Notes under the pieces: model-generated | What the model was told of the DNA's origin: nothing | The model's input: the letters and a program-made list of their open reading frames with translations, nothing else | The model's database searches: none | Assembly: GCF_010692325.1 (NCBI RefSeq) | Contig: NZ_JAAHHW010000029.1 | Span: 1 to 64,000 of the forward strand | Direction: 5' to 3' | DNA from: Moorena sp. SIO3I8 | Lineage (GTDB): Bacteria; Cyanobacteriota; Cyanobacteriia; Cyanobacteriales; Coleofasciculaceae | DNA length: 64,000 nt | Shown: positions 1-9,014 of the stretch, one piece after another | How positions within the stretch are numbered: position 1 is the first letter of the stretch | How the letters are laid out: the number at the start of each line of letters is the position of its first letter | Made by a program: the position numbers and the translations under genes

Positions 1-53
1 AGCATGCCTCCGAAATTTCTATCTCTACATAAATCAAATTTTGGAGATATTGT

Positions 54-353
54 ATGTCTGTCTACGTTGGTAACCTTGCACGTGAGGTGACAGAAGAGGA
101 TCTGAAATCTGTGTTTGAAGAATATGGTCAAATCAAGCGAATTCACATGCCCACCGATCGCGAAACAGGTCGCTTCAGGGGCTTTGCTTTTGTGGAAATG
201 AACACAGAGGAGGAAGAAGCGAAGGCCATTGAAGACCTTGATGGAGCTGAATGGATGGGGCGCGATCTCAAAGTCAATAAAGCCAAGCCTCGCGAAAAAA
301 GAAACTCATTTGGGGGCGGTCGCAGAGGTGATAACTTCTCTCGTCGCTACTAA
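54..353 (+). CDS. RRM-type RNA-binding protein (cyanobacterial Rbp)
   Basis: This 99-residue protein is a single RNA recognition motif. RNP2 (VYVGNL) is at residues 3-8 and RNP1 (RGFAFVEM) is near residues 42-49. A short basic, glycine-rich tail (GGGRRGD..SRRY) closes the protein. Cyanobacterial Rbp proteins of this size bind single-stranded RNA and are often cold-inducible. Linkage to rpsU, which follows about 690 bases downstream, is known from other cyanobacteria. The ATG follows GGAGATATTGT, a usable Shine-Dalgarno. A GC-rich hairpin lies after the stop. The family call is secure; the particular paralogue is not determined. Confidence 0.95.
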   Translation: MSVYVGNLAREVTEEDLKSVFEEYGQIKRIHMPTDRETGRFRGFAFVEMNTEEEEAKAIEDLDGAEWMGRDLKVNKAKPREKRNSFGGGRRGDNFSRRY

Positions 354-395
354 GCTCGCTAAGATCCAAATCAAAACCCAATTCTGAGATCTGAA

Positions 396-421
396 CGCAG
401 GGCAGGGGTTTTCCCCCTGTC
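396..421 (+). terminator. Hairpin after the RRM gene
   Basis: GGCAGGGG and CCCCTGTC pair across a short T-rich loop about 45 bases past the stop. One pair is a G-T wobble. No T run follows, so termination is likely but not certain. Confidence 0.5.
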
Positions 422-1041
422 AAAATCTACGCTGCGCATCAGAATTTAGGGAGTAATCCTGGTAGGGTAAAGGAAACCCAAACTCTAGTTGGAAGATACT
501 AGTGTGCGTAGGATTGCTGTCTATAAGTGGATTGAAGGCATCTCAAACTCTTTGATTCAGACAAGTATGAACGTTTAAGACCTAGAGTAGGAAAACCCAA
601 ATAGGCAGTGTTCAGATCGAGAATCACACTAGTTGTAGTGTGTGAGTTAACCAACAATATCATTAATTCCACGGCTCATAGCTAAAGTTAGTTTTAAGGG
701 AGATATTGTAGCAAACTCTCCAGGCTGAAGCGTGGAGGTAAACCATCACAGTCCACTTGACAAGGAGTAAGGAAAAAATAAGGATTTGAGAGCCTGCTTT
801 TGGCAGGCTTGATTCCGATTTCCTTGCCATAGACGAGTGCAGGCTATCCAGGTGCAAGATTATGATTTTCAACGGACTTGAGATATCAGCCATTCGTTTT
901 AAAAACTGGCCAGATGCCAACACCTTCCGTCAGTTGTAGGAGTTTTGTCAGTCAATCAGAGGTTTGCCCTGTCCTGTACTTATGGGATGAATGATGACTT
1001 GTTATTCGACCACGGAAGCGATCAAAACAGGAGGACATTGA
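422..1041. other. Gap between rbp and rpsU
   Basis: I see no convincing gene in these 620 bases. A minus-strand open frame at 663-923 has no ribosome binding site or family signal. A perfect 7-bp hairpin (AGCCTGC/GCAGGCT) lies at 791-809. The stretch probably holds the rpsU promoter and leader. Confidence 0.5.
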
Positions 1042-1242
1042 ATGACCCAAGTGGTGGTTGGTGAAAATGAGCACTTAGAGTCAGCCCTACGTCGATTTAA
1101 GCGAAAAGTCTCCCAAGCTGGCATCTTTGCCGATATGAAAAAGAATCGTCATTTTGAGACATTTGCACAAAAACGCAAACGTAAAGAAATTGCGAGACAT
1201 CGGGAACGTCGAAGACTCCGAAACCGTCGAAGACGGTTCTAG
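1042..1242 (+). CDS. rpsU: 30S ribosomal protein S21
   Basis: This 66-residue, very basic protein has the S21 pattern: a [20 protein letters not shown] start followed by an arginine-rich tail ending [12 protein letters not shown]21 sits on the small subunit near the anti-Shine-Dalgarno end of 16S rRNA and helps translation initiation. The ATG is preceded by a strong AGGAGG eight bases upstream. A hairpin starts at the stop codon. The position downstream of an RRM gene matches the known rbp-rpsU arrangement of cyanobacteria. Confidence 0.96.
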   Translation: MTQVVVGENEHLESALRRFKRKVSQAGIFADMKKNRHFETFAQKRKRKEIARHRERRRLRNRRRRF

Positions 1243-1280
1243 CAGGGTAGGGCTTTAGTCCCCTGCTTAACTTTTCTATA
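1242..1280 (+). terminator. Terminator of rpsU
   Basis: GCAGGG pairs with CCCTGC directly after the stop codon. The stretch TTAACTTTTC follows. This is a plausible Rho-independent terminator. Confidence 0.55.
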
Positions 1281-1402
1281 GCAATCGGTGTTGGAGTTGT
1301 CAGAGTGCGATTACTCCTGTACCATTACCGATTACCGGTTGCCTATTCCCGTTACCCATTACCCAAAACAACCTTGGATTATGAACACTAGTGCGGCTCT
1401 TT

Positions 1403-1443
1403 CTTACTCATACCCCTCTAGAAACTAGAGGGGTATGAGTAAG
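1403..1443. repeat. Perfect 19-bp inverted repeat with 3-base loop
   Basis: The arm CTTACTCATACCCCTCTAG (1403-1421) is exactly complementary to 1425-1443 across an AAA loop. No T run follows. It sits 76 bases upstream of the intron 5' end. It may be a stem targeted by an element or the remnant of one. Confidence 0.75.
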
Positions 1444-1519
1444 GGGATTCGTGAGGAAAATCCTCAAAAATCCTAACTGTTTTGCGGATGTGGGTGAAAA
1501 CCCCACCCTTGAGGAGACA

Positions 1520-2151
1520 GTGCGATTCGTTGGCTATAAACCTTACCCACTAGGGTTCGGGGAACTAGCCGCAAGGCTTATATGAACCTTGACAACTTGA
1601 TAACCATGTTGGTGTAAATCCAACCCTCCCGGAATCGGAGTGACAGCCCTACCCCCATTTATAGAAACTAACAAGTCTATAGATGAACGCAGGGGTCGAA
1701 TAGTGAAGCCGAACCAATCCAGGTGAAGTTAGTAACAGGCAAGGGACTCATGGATACGAGAGAAAGGTATGTTGAATCATCGTGACAAGGGTGTGGCGAA
1801 ATGGATTGATACGCCACAGACAAAAGTCAAAGAAAATTCTGGATAGCTGGTTTGTCTCCCAACTATCGATTCCCAACAACACTTCCGGTGAATAGTACCA
1901 TCTTAAAAGTCCAAATAATGGTTATCAGGAACGAAGTAACCCCCATAGGTACTCTCAGTAAGGTCGATTACTGAGTAGGTAGTTAGCCGCAAGTCTTACG
2001 GGGGCAAGATTGAGCTCAGTTGCCAACGCCCAAGGTAACACTTAGGATATGCTGACGGACTCACGTTATAGGAAAAGAAATAGTTGTGAGACTTTAACTA
2101 GCATAGTAGTACAAATGAACGGGTAACTTCGGCCTAGATGCTTATTTCGAA
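1520..2151 (+). ncRNA. Group II intron remnant: 5' domains without the maturase gene
   Basis: From GTGCGATTCG at 1520 the sequence reads like domains I-III of cyanobacterial group II introns. Characteristic blocks include GGGGAACTAGCCGCAAGGC, CGGAGTGACAGCCCTACCCCC, GTGAAGCCGAACC, GGATACGAGAGAAAGGT, a GTGGCG..CGCCAC stem, CTGGATAGCTGGTTTGT, and GAACGAAGTAACCCCCATAGG. In intact relatives a reverse transcriptase/maturase gene follows domain III. Here the similarity fades near 2150. I find no maturase frame and no domain V hairpin before the next gene. The element is therefore probably a dead fragment. The 3' limit is approximate. Confidence 0.7.
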
Positions 2152-2360
2152 CCTTTTTTTCTTGCGCTTACCCTGGAACTTCGGCTCTGGAAAGAACCGG
2201 GAATAGGGAATTACAGCAGTTTTACAGATCTGATTTTACAGATCTGAGTGGGTAAGTCCTGAGTAGGTAAAAGGCTTGTATGGTGGCATGGTATGCCCCT
2301 ATTACCCCCCTAAAAAAGCTGGGTAAACAAGAGGCTTACATCCATAGTCTTTACAAATGA

Positions 2361-2741
2361 CTAATTACTAACTGATTTTTTCCAAATTACCAACATTACA
2401 CCGCAGATAATCAAACCCAACCCCACGGCACGGCTAACGGGGATGGTTTCCTTAAAGAAAAAATAGCCCATCAGTACGGAGAAGACGTAAGTCAAGGATA
2501 CTGAAGGACCAGCAACGCTGAGATTTACCCGCGTCAGCAACAAAATGTATGCCAGTGCCCCTAAACCATAACAACTTAGCCCTGCTATAATTTCTGGGGT
2601 CTTGGGTATACTGAATATCTGATCTAGCCAATTGCTAGCGTTAACTTTATCCAGCTTTTCGGCTCCAGTTTTGAGCAAGAACTGTCCAGTAGCACTGGTT
2701 AGGACTGACATTAAGAAAAGACTAAATTCTGCTAGAGTCAC
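2361..2741 (-). CDS. EamA/SMR-like small membrane transporter
   Basis: This 126-residue protein has four hydrophobic segments (about residues 3-22, 48-68, 72-92 and 102-121). Two features recall EamA and small multidrug resistance halves: SATGQFLLKTGAEKL in the first helix, and GPSVSLTYVFSVLMGYFFFKETI in the third. Such four-helix proteins work as dimers and export drugs, polyamines or lipid-linked sugars; the substrate cannot be told from sequence. The start is GTG (MTLAEFSLFL). An internal ATG at 2711 would cut into the first helix. It stands alone. Confidence 0.75.
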   Translation of the reverse strand: MTLAEFSLFLMSVLTSATGQFLLKTGAEKLDKVNASNWLDQIFSIPKTPEIIAGLSCYGLGALAYILLLTRVNLSVAGPSVSLTYVFSVLMGYFFFKETIPVSRAVGLGLIICGVMLVIWKKSVSN

Positions 2742-2877
2742 GAATATCTCAGAATTATAAGTGGTCGATGCTTCTTAATCCGATTGCTATTTTGATGTTA
2801 TAGGCTTCAACCTTATGGAGCGATTAGTTATTGTGATTGCTCCTAAAATAGTGTTAGGAGATTGATTTTAAGTATTT

Positions 2878-3579
2878 ATGGCTACTTCCAGCACTGCTAC
2901 CTACACCGAAGAACAGATTTCAGCTTGGCTGCGGGGTTTATTTGCCGTTGCCTGGGCTGATGGTCACTTTGACCCAGAAGAACAAGAGGTTATGGCTCAA
3001 ATCACCCAAGAGACATTGGCTCCTGGCACTGATTTGCAGTCTTTTGATAAACCCATTACTCCTGAAGAACTAGCAGCAGCTTTAGGTAAGGATAACACAA
3101 CGGCAGAGAATTTTCTACGAACTGCCGTAATGGTAGCCTTGGCAGATGGGGTGTACTCTGCGACTGAAGCTGATGTTCTACACCAGTTCTGTGAAGCGCT
3201 AGGTCATAAGGTTGAGGCTCTTGAATCACTGCAGGTAACTCTTTATGACGGTAAGGCAACTGAGCAAAGCGATTCTGCTGATGCCTTAGCTCAAGAACCA
3301 GGAAGTTCTGACCATCCCCATTCGGATATTCTACAGCCAATGCGGGATTGGTTAGATGGTATGGATGTTAATGACCCACGGGTCGCTCGATTTATGTGTA
3401 AACTGATTCCTTCTCAGTGTCCGTTTGAACGGGACGTGAAGCTATTTAATCACAAAATCGTCCACATCCCACCGATGTGTAAGCTTAATCCTCTCTATGA
3501 TCAGTTAGTCGGCTTGCGCTTCCGGGCTTTATCTTATTTAGCCGATGATTGTGGTGAAGATGTTTCAGCATATTTATAA
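2878..3579 (+). CDS. TerB-like domain fused to Mo-dependent nitrogenase C-terminal domain
   Basis: This 233-residue protein has two parts. Residues 10-125 form a helical TerB-like domain with two acidic repeats (AVAWADGHFDPEEQEVM and MVALADGVYSATEADVL). Residues 150-233 match the family called Mo-dependent nitrogenase C-terminus: CKLIPSQCPFERD, then IPPMCKLNPLYDQ, then RALSYLADDCGED, with four cysteines. The function of that domain is unknown. No nif gene is in this window. A second copy of the C-terminal module is encoded at 13859-14236. The call is by motif recall; a redox or metal-binding role is only a guess from the cysteines. Confidence 0.8.
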   Translation: MATSSTATYTEEQISAWLRGLFAVAWADGHFDPEEQEVMAQITQETLAPGTDLQSFDKPITPEELAAALGKDNTTAENFLRTAVMVALADGVYSATEADVLHQFCEALGHKVEALESLQVTLYDGKATEQSDSADALAQEPGSSDHPHSDILQPMRDWLDGMDVNDPRVARFMCKLIPSQCPFERDVKLFNHKIVHIPPMCKLNPLYDQLVGLRFRALSYLADDCGEDVSAYL

Positions 3580-3725
3580 GTGGTGATTGGTGATTGGTGA
3601 TTAGTCATTAGTCATTAGTCATTGGTCATTAGTAGTTAGATTAATTAAGGGGAATCGGTTCAACTGACTGATGTCAAGAAAACACTAAGGACTAAGACCT
3701 AAGCACTAAGGACTAAAAACTAATT
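3580..3725. repeat. Heptamer-type repeats before obg
   Basis: GTGATTG and GTCATTA units repeat in tandem at about 3580-3635. CTAAGGA-like units follow at 3686-3717, ending just before the obg start codon. This is the STRR type of repeat seen throughout the window. Confidence 0.65.
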
Positions 3726-4760
3726 ATGCAATTTATCGACCAAGCAGAAATTGAAGTTGTCGCTGGTAACGGGGGCGATGGAATTGTGGCGTTTCGGCGG
3801 GAAAAGTATGTTCCTGCTGGAGGACCGGCGGGGGGTAATGGTGGTCGGGGGGGTAGCGTGATTTTCAATGCTATCGAGCACCTGCAAACATTGCTAGATT
3901 TCAAATACGCCCATTGCTTTCGAGCTGAGAATGGGAGTCGGGGAGGCCCTAATAATCGGACGGGAAAAAATGGTAGCGATCGCATTATTGAAGTTCCCTG
4001 TGGCACGGTTGTCTACAATGCTGACACGGGAGAACTGCTGGGGGATTTGGTGAAACCTCGGCAAATGCTGTGTGTTGCCAAAGGTGGTAAAGGAGGTTTG
4101 GGAAATCGGCATTTCCTGAGTAATCACAATCGCGCACCAGAGCATGCTTTACCTGGACTACCAGGAGAGCAACTGAGGTTACGCTTGGAGTTGAAGTTAC
4201 TGGCGGAGGTGGGCATTATTGGTCTACCTAATGCTGGTAAGTCTACTCTGATTTCAGCACTCTCAGCGGCACGACCCAAGATAGCCAATTACCCCTTTAC
4301 CACTTTGATTCCGAATTTAGGTGTGGTTCGTAAACCAACTGGGGATGGTACTGTATTTGCTGACATTCCTGGGTTGATTGCTGGAGCTCATCAAGGTATT
4401 GGTCTGGGTCACGACTTCCTACGTCATATCGAACGCACTCGGTTGTTACTGCATTTGATTGATATTACTGCTGCTGACCCGATTGCTGATTATCAAACCA
4501 TTCAACAGGAGTTACAAGCCTATGGGAGAGAATTGCCAGAACGTCCCCAAATTCTTGCCCTTAATAAGGTAGATGCGGTTGATCAAGACATGATCGATGA
4601 GGTGTCTACTTACCTAAATCAGCTTACTCAGGTACCAGTTTTTTCAATTTCAGCTGTTGCTAAAATCGGCTTGGATGCTTTGTTATCGAAAATCTGGCAA
4701 TCTCTAGATCAGTTGTCAGTAGCAGATTGCTCAAAGGCAGCAGTCAACCTTCAACAGTAA
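3726..4760 (+). CDS. obg: Obg/CgtA family GTPase
   Basis: This 344-residue protein has the glycine-rich Obg fold (residues 1-160, with GGNGGRGG and [10 protein letters not shown]). A G domain follows, with Walker A GLPNAGKS (166-173), DIPG switch 2 near 213, and NKVD near 282. Obg proteins bind the large ribosomal subunit and couple GTP level to ribosome assembly and growth. The third, OCT, domain of some family members is absent, as in many short forms. Heptamer-like repeats run up to the ATG, leaving no clear ribosome binding site. Confidence 0.96.
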   Translation: MQFIDQAEIEVVAGNGGDGIVAFRREKYVPAGGPAGGNGGRGGSVIFNAIEHLQTLLDFKYAHCFRAENGSRGGPNNRTGKNGSDRIIEVPCGTVVYNADTGELLGDLVKPRQMLCVAKGGKGGLGNRHFLSNHNRAPEHALPGLPGEQLRLRLELKLLAEVGIIGLPNAGKSTLISALSAARPKIANYPFTTLIPNLGVVRKPTGDGTVFADIPGLIAGAHQGIGLGHDFLRHIERTRLLLHLIDITAADPIADYQTIQQELQAYGRELPERPQILALNKVDAVDQDMIDEVSTYLNQLTQVPVFSISAVAKIGLDALLSKIWQSLDQLSVADCSKAAVNLQQ

Positions 4761-4807
4761 ACTCTCAAGGTTTAACCGGTAATTAATAAATAACTAATTA
4801 TAAATGG

Positions 4808-6277
4808 CTAATTATTCAAGTAGTCATAGGCTTGTCGAGAAATGGTGCGAATCAGTTTTTCGGCACTGGCATCATTAAAGGGGCGTTTGACCATTACGCT
4901 GATAATGTAACGCTTGCCGTTGGGCATTTTTACTAAACCTACATCGGCCAGAAGTCGGCCAAGGGTGCCAGTTTTATGGGCAATGGTGGCACCATTACCT
5001 AGTCCTTGGGGTAATAGTGTGTTGGTCTTAGTTTGGATCATGATATCGATCAGGTCAGTACGAGATTGGGGAGAAATCCACTTACCTTGCTCAAGGTGAA
5101 AAATCAAACTAGCCAGTTCTCTTGGGCTAGTGGTGTTTGTTCCTGGCAAATCTGGTAGGGGGTTGCGCAGTACAGTTTTTTTCAAACCCCAAGAGCGGAA
5201 TCGTTGATTGAGAACTTCGATGCCACCAAGACGTTCAATCAGCATATTCGTAGCAGTGTTATCACTAATGGTGATCATTTTGGTGGCTACTTCCAGAGCT
5301 TTGTACTGTTTGCCTGGTTTTTGATATTGCATGTTTCCAGAACCACCAGCAATCATCTCTGGTTTCATGGTTATATATTCATCTAAGAAAACTTTGCCTG
5401 CATCTACATCCTGAAAGAAAGCAATTAGAATTGGTAACTTAATGGTGCTAGCAGCAGGAAAAATGAGACGGCTATTTGATTCTAGGAAAGCACCGGTATC
5501 GAGATCATGGATGAAGATTCCGGGTTGCAATTGGGGGTGTTGCTTTACTAGAGTTTGAATTTGTTTTTGTAAGGGAGATTTGTTGAGCAGCAGGGGTGTC
5601 AATTGAGAACTAATTGTCTGACTCAAAGTCTGCTGGACTTCAATTGGAGCATTGTCTGTGGTTTTGGTAGATGGTTGGCTAGCAGTACCCAAGCTCGATA
5701 ATACGGTACCTGCGATCGCTCCGAGACCAATTCCTACAATCAGCAAACGGATAATCAAAATCCATAGCCTGGTAGAGGAGTTTTCGGAACGGCGCTCTCG
5801 GCGAGTTCTCCGAATTTGTACAGATTGGTGATTGGGGGTTGGGAGGGGTAGTCTAGCTTTTAGTTGGCTTGTTTTGGAGGATTTAGGGGATAAATCAGCA
5901 ACTAATTCTGGCTGAGGACGTTGCCGAATTGGATTACGAGAATTGGTTATGGTGGGCAAGGATGAGGACGCTCGTGTAGCAAAGGGATTGAGTCTTCTAC
6001 GAAGGTTTGGTAACTGGGGTGTTCGGTATGCTACCCTCAGCTGGGATTGACTGGAGCGAATTGTAGAAGAGTTTGGTGAACGGGATAGACGAGCACGGGT
6101 ACGCGGGGTAGGTGGCGGAGTTGACCGAGATTTATGTGATTTTGCGGATGAGCTTTGGCGGCGCGCTTTCTGTTTTGGTTGGGATTTGGAGGGTTTAATC
6201 TCCTTAGTTTGTGGCTGTTTACTAAGGTGGCGACGCGGGCGGCGGCGGGAGGAGGTTGGTTTCTGTTGTTTTTCCAC
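4808..6277 (-). CDS. Membrane-anchored serine hydrolase of the class A beta-lactamase/PBP fold
   Basis: The protein (489 residues, GTG start) begins with about 165 residues of Arg/Ser/Pro-rich low-complexity sequence. One membrane segment follows (LWILIIRLLIVGIGLG), then a periplasmic penicillin-binding domain. Active-site motifs are present in order: STIK in PAASTIKLP, SDN in TISDNTATN, and KTG in AHKTGT. The omega-loop glutamate of class A beta-lactamases is missing: the segment after SDN reads LRNPLPDLPGTNTTSP, with leucine where Glu166 would align. Deacylation of beta-lactams is therefore doubtful, and a D,D-peptidase or other cell-wall role is more likely. The basic N-terminal tail is cytoplasmic by charge. 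The gene stands alone between obg and trmJ. Confidence 0.85.
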   Translation of the reverse strand: MEKQQKPTSSRRRPRRHLSKQPQTKEIKPSKSQPKQKARRQSSSAKSHKSRSTPPPTPRTRARLSRSPNSSTIRSSQSQLRVAYRTPQLPNLRRRLNPFATRASSSLPTITNSRNPIRQRPQPELVADLSPKSSKTSQLKARLPLPTPNHQSVQIRRTRRERRSENSSTRLWILIIRLLIVGIGLGAIAGTVLSSLGTASQPSTKTTDNAPIEVQQTLSQTISSQLTPLLLNKSPLQKQIQTLVKQHPQLQPGIFIHDLDTGAFLESNSRLIFPAASTIKLPILIAFFQDVDAGKVFLDEYITMKPEMIAGGSGNMQYQKPGKQYKALEVATKMITISDNTATNMLIERLGGIEVLNQRFRSWGLKKTVLRNPLPDLPGTNTTSPRELASLIFHLEQGKWISPQSRTDLIDIMIQTKTNTLLPQGLGNGATIAHKTGTLGRLLADVGLVKMPNGKRYIISVMVKRPFNDASAEKLIRTISRQAYDYLNN

Positions 6278-6509
6278 TGCTGAATCTTAGGCTGAGGTTA
6301 ACCAGATACATAAAACCCGAAACAATCTGCTAGTTCTCGGAATTTTCTGAGTATGGTCTAATGATAAGGGAGAGCACTTTAATGGATGTAGCAGTATCAA
6401 GCTTCCCTTTCAGTTTTTCGTGAGTGTTCCGATTACAGAGTTTTGATCTAGTACCAACAGTTGAAGCGCCCATCTATCACACCTCCAATAGAACCTATGC
6501 AAGCCTATT

Positions 6510-7304
6510 TTAGGACTGGTTTGGTTTTGATGGATCATCTACCCCAGACTTTGGTAAAAATTGTAGCGCCCATTCTACCTGGCGGAGCATTCCTCTGAGC
6601 ATGTTGATCTCTTCTGTGGTAGGGGTTGCTCGGTTTAATAGACGTCGCAGCTTTTCCATCCGTGCTGCTTTGGTATGGGGATAAAGATAACCAATGTTCA
6701 ATAATAAGGCTTCTAGATGCTTAGAGTAGCGTTCTATCTGGTCCAAAAGAGCAGAATCTTGGTAGGGGGGAGCGGGGGATAAGGGTTGACTTGGGACTGG
6801 TGATGGCTGGTGTGTACTTTGATAAAGTTGATATTGATAAAGTTCATAACAGCACACTGTTACCGCTTGGGCTAGGTTTAAGACTGGATAGGTGGAACTA
6901 GTGGGAATCCGGACAAACCGCTGAGCATGATTGAGTTCATCATTGCTCAATCCCCTAGATTCAGGGCCAAAAATCAGGGCAGAGGTTACGCCAGCTGACA
7001 ATAACCAGGGTAAGGCGGTTCTGGGATGTTCGAGAGTAGTGGGAATGGCGCGGCTACGAGCAGTGGTTGCGATCGCTCTTTGACACCCGACTAAGGCATC
7101 TGGTATGGTTGCTACCACTTGGGCTTTTTCTAAGATATCTACCCCATGCACTGCCATCTGCTGTGCTTCTTGGCTGAGATGGTCACACTGAGGATTCACT
7201 AGCACCAGCTGGCATAACCCCATATTTTTGATCACTCGCGCTACAGAACCCACATTCAATGGACCAGCGGGTTCTACTAAAACAATCCTGACTCCCATAT
7301 ACAT
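6510..7304 (-). CDS. trmJ: SpoU/TrmH-family RNA methyltransferase (TrmJ-like)
   Basis: This protein of about 264 residues has the SPOUT knot motifs: N-terminal RIVLVEPAGPLNVGSVARVIKNMG, central ALIFGPESRGLSNDEL, and C-terminal PTSSTYPVLNLAQAV. Family members transfer methyl from SAM to ribose 2'-O in tRNA (Cm32/Um32) or rRNA. A helical C-terminal extension (residues 190-255, LLNIGYLYPHTKAARMEKLRRLLNRA) is typical of TrmJ. The longest frame starts with TTG. I prefer the ATG at 7304, or MGVRIV at 7298. The exact RNA target is inferred. Confidence 0.88.
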   Translation of the reverse strand: MYMGVRIVLVEPAGPLNVGSVARVIKNMGLCQLVLVNPQCDHLSQEAQQMAVHGVDILEKAQVVATIPDALVGCQRAIATTARSRAIPTTLEHPRTALPWLLSAGVTSALIFGPESRGLSNDELNHAQRFVRIPTSSTYPVLNLAQAVTVCCYELYQYQLYQSTHQPSPVPSQPLSPAPPYQDSALLDQIERYSKHLEALLLNIGYLYPHTKAARMEKLRRLLNRATPTTEEINMLRGMLRQVEWALQFLPKSGVDDPSKPNQS

Positions 7305-7370
7305 TTTCAAGGTTGAAGGTTGTTCTTGCCCAGGCGTCCCGTCCCTTGTCGGGTAGGTTGAAGGTTAACC

Positions 7371-7412
7371 TTCAACCACAAAACAGTTGCACCCCACAAA
7401 ACAGTTGCACCA
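7371..7412. repeat. Tandem 17-base repeat
   Basis: CCACAAAACAGTTGCAC occurs twice in direct tandem near 7376-7411. It sits between trmJ and the MITE at 7425. No function is evident. Confidence 0.6.
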
Positions 7413-7424
7413 TTTGTGCAAGTT

Positions 7425-7516
7425 CAGGACTTACGCAAAACTGGGCAACAAAGGCGCTGATGGTGTAGGGTGCGTTATTAAGGCACCCTACAGCTAGAGT
7501 CACTGCGTAAGTCCTG
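7425..7516. mobile_element. 92-bp MITE with 13-bp terminal inverted repeats
   Basis: The ends CAGGACTTACGCA (7425-7437) and TGCGTAAGTCCTG (7504-7516) are perfect inverted repeats. Inside, GTAGGGTGC (7465) pairs with GCACCCTAC (7483). It has no coding capacity, so it would need a transposase supplied in trans. No clear target duplication is visible. Confidence 0.75.
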
Positions 7517-7619
7517 GTCCCTCTTGTCCCTGCTGATGGGGAAGCGACTGCATCAAGACATGGTGCTATCTTTGAGGGCAACTTTGCTATTAACCACTTG
7601 ATATTAACGTGAGTTGGAC

Positions 7620-8786
7620 TCAAGTCTGGACTAAAAATTCCTCTGGATCAGTATCCCAATTTACCCAGCGAATTGCCTCACGGGCTGATTCTACATGAGG
7701 CGGCACTCGCATAATGTGAACAAAGTTGGTGCTAGGACAAGTCATCTTGAGTAGAAAAATTGGCTCGATATCGATATCGTTATTAATTTTTAATAGGGTG
7801 TATTCTTGCCAGGAATCCAATCCCTGTGCTTCTAGGTCTTGGCAAATTCGGGCGTAACCAATTCCTTCAATGAGGACTCGCCTAAGTTCAGCGTTGGGTT
7901 CTTCTAAAAGCCACCCTGCTTGCCACTGGTTGGGGTTGACTGTCCCGTATTTTTCTGGTAGCGTCACGCCGTGATAGGAGTATAAGCTGAAACCATCGGC
8001 AAACTCCATGGCTGGCTGTCCTTCTCTATGAAGGCGGTGTTGAGTGTCAAATGAGAGCTTGGTTGGGCGATCGCAAACGAAGCAGATTTTTTCAAATGGG
8101 AACATCCAACTACAGTGTTTGACTAGGGATTGGAATATTTCCCATGTGGTTTGATGGTGAGGGCAATTTAAGACGGAAATATAAAAGTCAAACCGACTAC
8201 TGTAAATACTCCAGTATAAGGGTGACATGAATAGTCTCAATTCAGTCCCAAGTTGTTCAAGTACTTGCAAGCCAATTCGAATTCGCTGTTGACTAACTGT
8301 TGAGGTATCTAGTTCATATAACAATTGGTTTTGCAATTGCCTGTGTAGTTGGGTTCCCATGGAAGTGTCCAAGGGTTGCCACAGTTTCTCTTCAAGTTGA
8401 CGGCTAATCCGTTTAATGTTAAGCTTTCGCCCGAGTTGGTAGAGTAGCTCTTGTTGGAGTTCTTTGCCGAGTTGGGTGTTGAGATGTTGCCGTAGTTGAC
8501 TAATCAATTGACTCTCCACTCTTGGCTGGAGTTGACTCTTTAGTTGGCTGTCAATGTGTTGCTGGAGTTGATTGAGGAGAATTTTAAAAAAACCGTAAGG
8601 GCTATCACAAAAAACAATATCTGGTACTGGTTTGCCAATGGCTGTATAGGCAGCGTTTATGGCTAATGTTGCTTCGTGACGATCAACGGCTCCAGTCAAT
8701 AAAGATAAATTGTACCATTTTTCTTGATAATTTGAAATTAAAGTCTCTTGCTCTGGGGTAAGATGTTTGATGTTGGGTTGCCACAT
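7620..8786 (-). CDS. Conserved cyanobacterial protein of unknown function (DUF6745-like)
   Basis: I place the start at ATG 8786 (MWQPNIKHLTPEQETLI), giving 388 residues. The upstream extension of the frame to 8897 is made of a heptamer repeat and is probably not translated. After a helical start there is a long Gln-rich amphipathic region (LQQHIDSQLKSQLQPRVESQLISQLRQ and similar, about residues 75-165), likely a coiled coil or stacked helices. A C-terminal half follows with REGQPAMEFADGFSLYSYHGV and a leucine-rich tail ending WVNWDTDPEEFLVQT. The pattern resembles the DUF6745 proteins that are abundant in cyanobacteria. No catalytic motif was recognised. Confidence 0.65.
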   Translation of the reverse strand: MWQPNIKHLTPEQETLISNYQEKWYNLSLLTGAVDRHEATLAINAAYTAIGKPVPDIVFCDSPYGFFKILLNQLQQHIDSQLKSQLQPRVESQLISQLRQHLNTQLGKELQQELLYQLGRKLNIKRISRQLEEKLWQPLDTSMGTQLHRQLQNQLLYELDTSTVSQQRIRIGLQVLEQLGTELRLFMSPLYWSIYSSRFDFYISVLNCPHHQTTWEIFQSLVKHCSWMFPFEKICFVCDRPTKLSFDTQHRLHREGQPAMEFADGFSLYSYHGVTLPEKYGTVNPNQWQAGWLLEEPNAELRRVLIEGIGYARICQDLEAQGLDSWQEYTLLKINNDIDIEPIFLLKMTCPSTNFVHIMRVPPHVESAREAIRWVNWDTDPEEFLVQT

Positions 8787-8835
8787 ATCGCCATACCTGT
8801 GTTTGATATTCCGATTAAATCCCGATTTGAGAATA

Positions 8836-8872
8836 GTGCTGAGTGCTGAGTGCTGAGTGCTGAGTGCTGAGT
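8836..8872. repeat. Heptamer tandem repeat (GAGTGCT)n
   Basis: About five copies of GAGTGCT or a rotation lie just upstream of the DUF6745-like gene. It is an STRR. Read in frame it adds a spurious N-terminus to that gene. Confidence 0.85.
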
Positions 8873-9014
8873 TTAGTAAGTGGGGGAGTGTTTTCATCCA
8901 ACGGTAGTTAGCTAGGAGTTATGGGATCTAATTAGTTATTCAGGTTAAGCTGGGTGTTTTTATGCTAAAGTATGTTTTTTGTCACAATTCTTAACAAATT
9001 AGTAAGCTGTCAGG

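Noticed and set aside
663-923. 86-codon minus-strand frame between rbp and rpsU
   Set aside because: No ribosome binding site, no family signal, and composition unlike the neighbouring genes.
2160-2340. Domain V of the group II intron
   Set aside because: I looked for the 34-base hairpin with a GNRA loop and found no acceptable match before the next gene.
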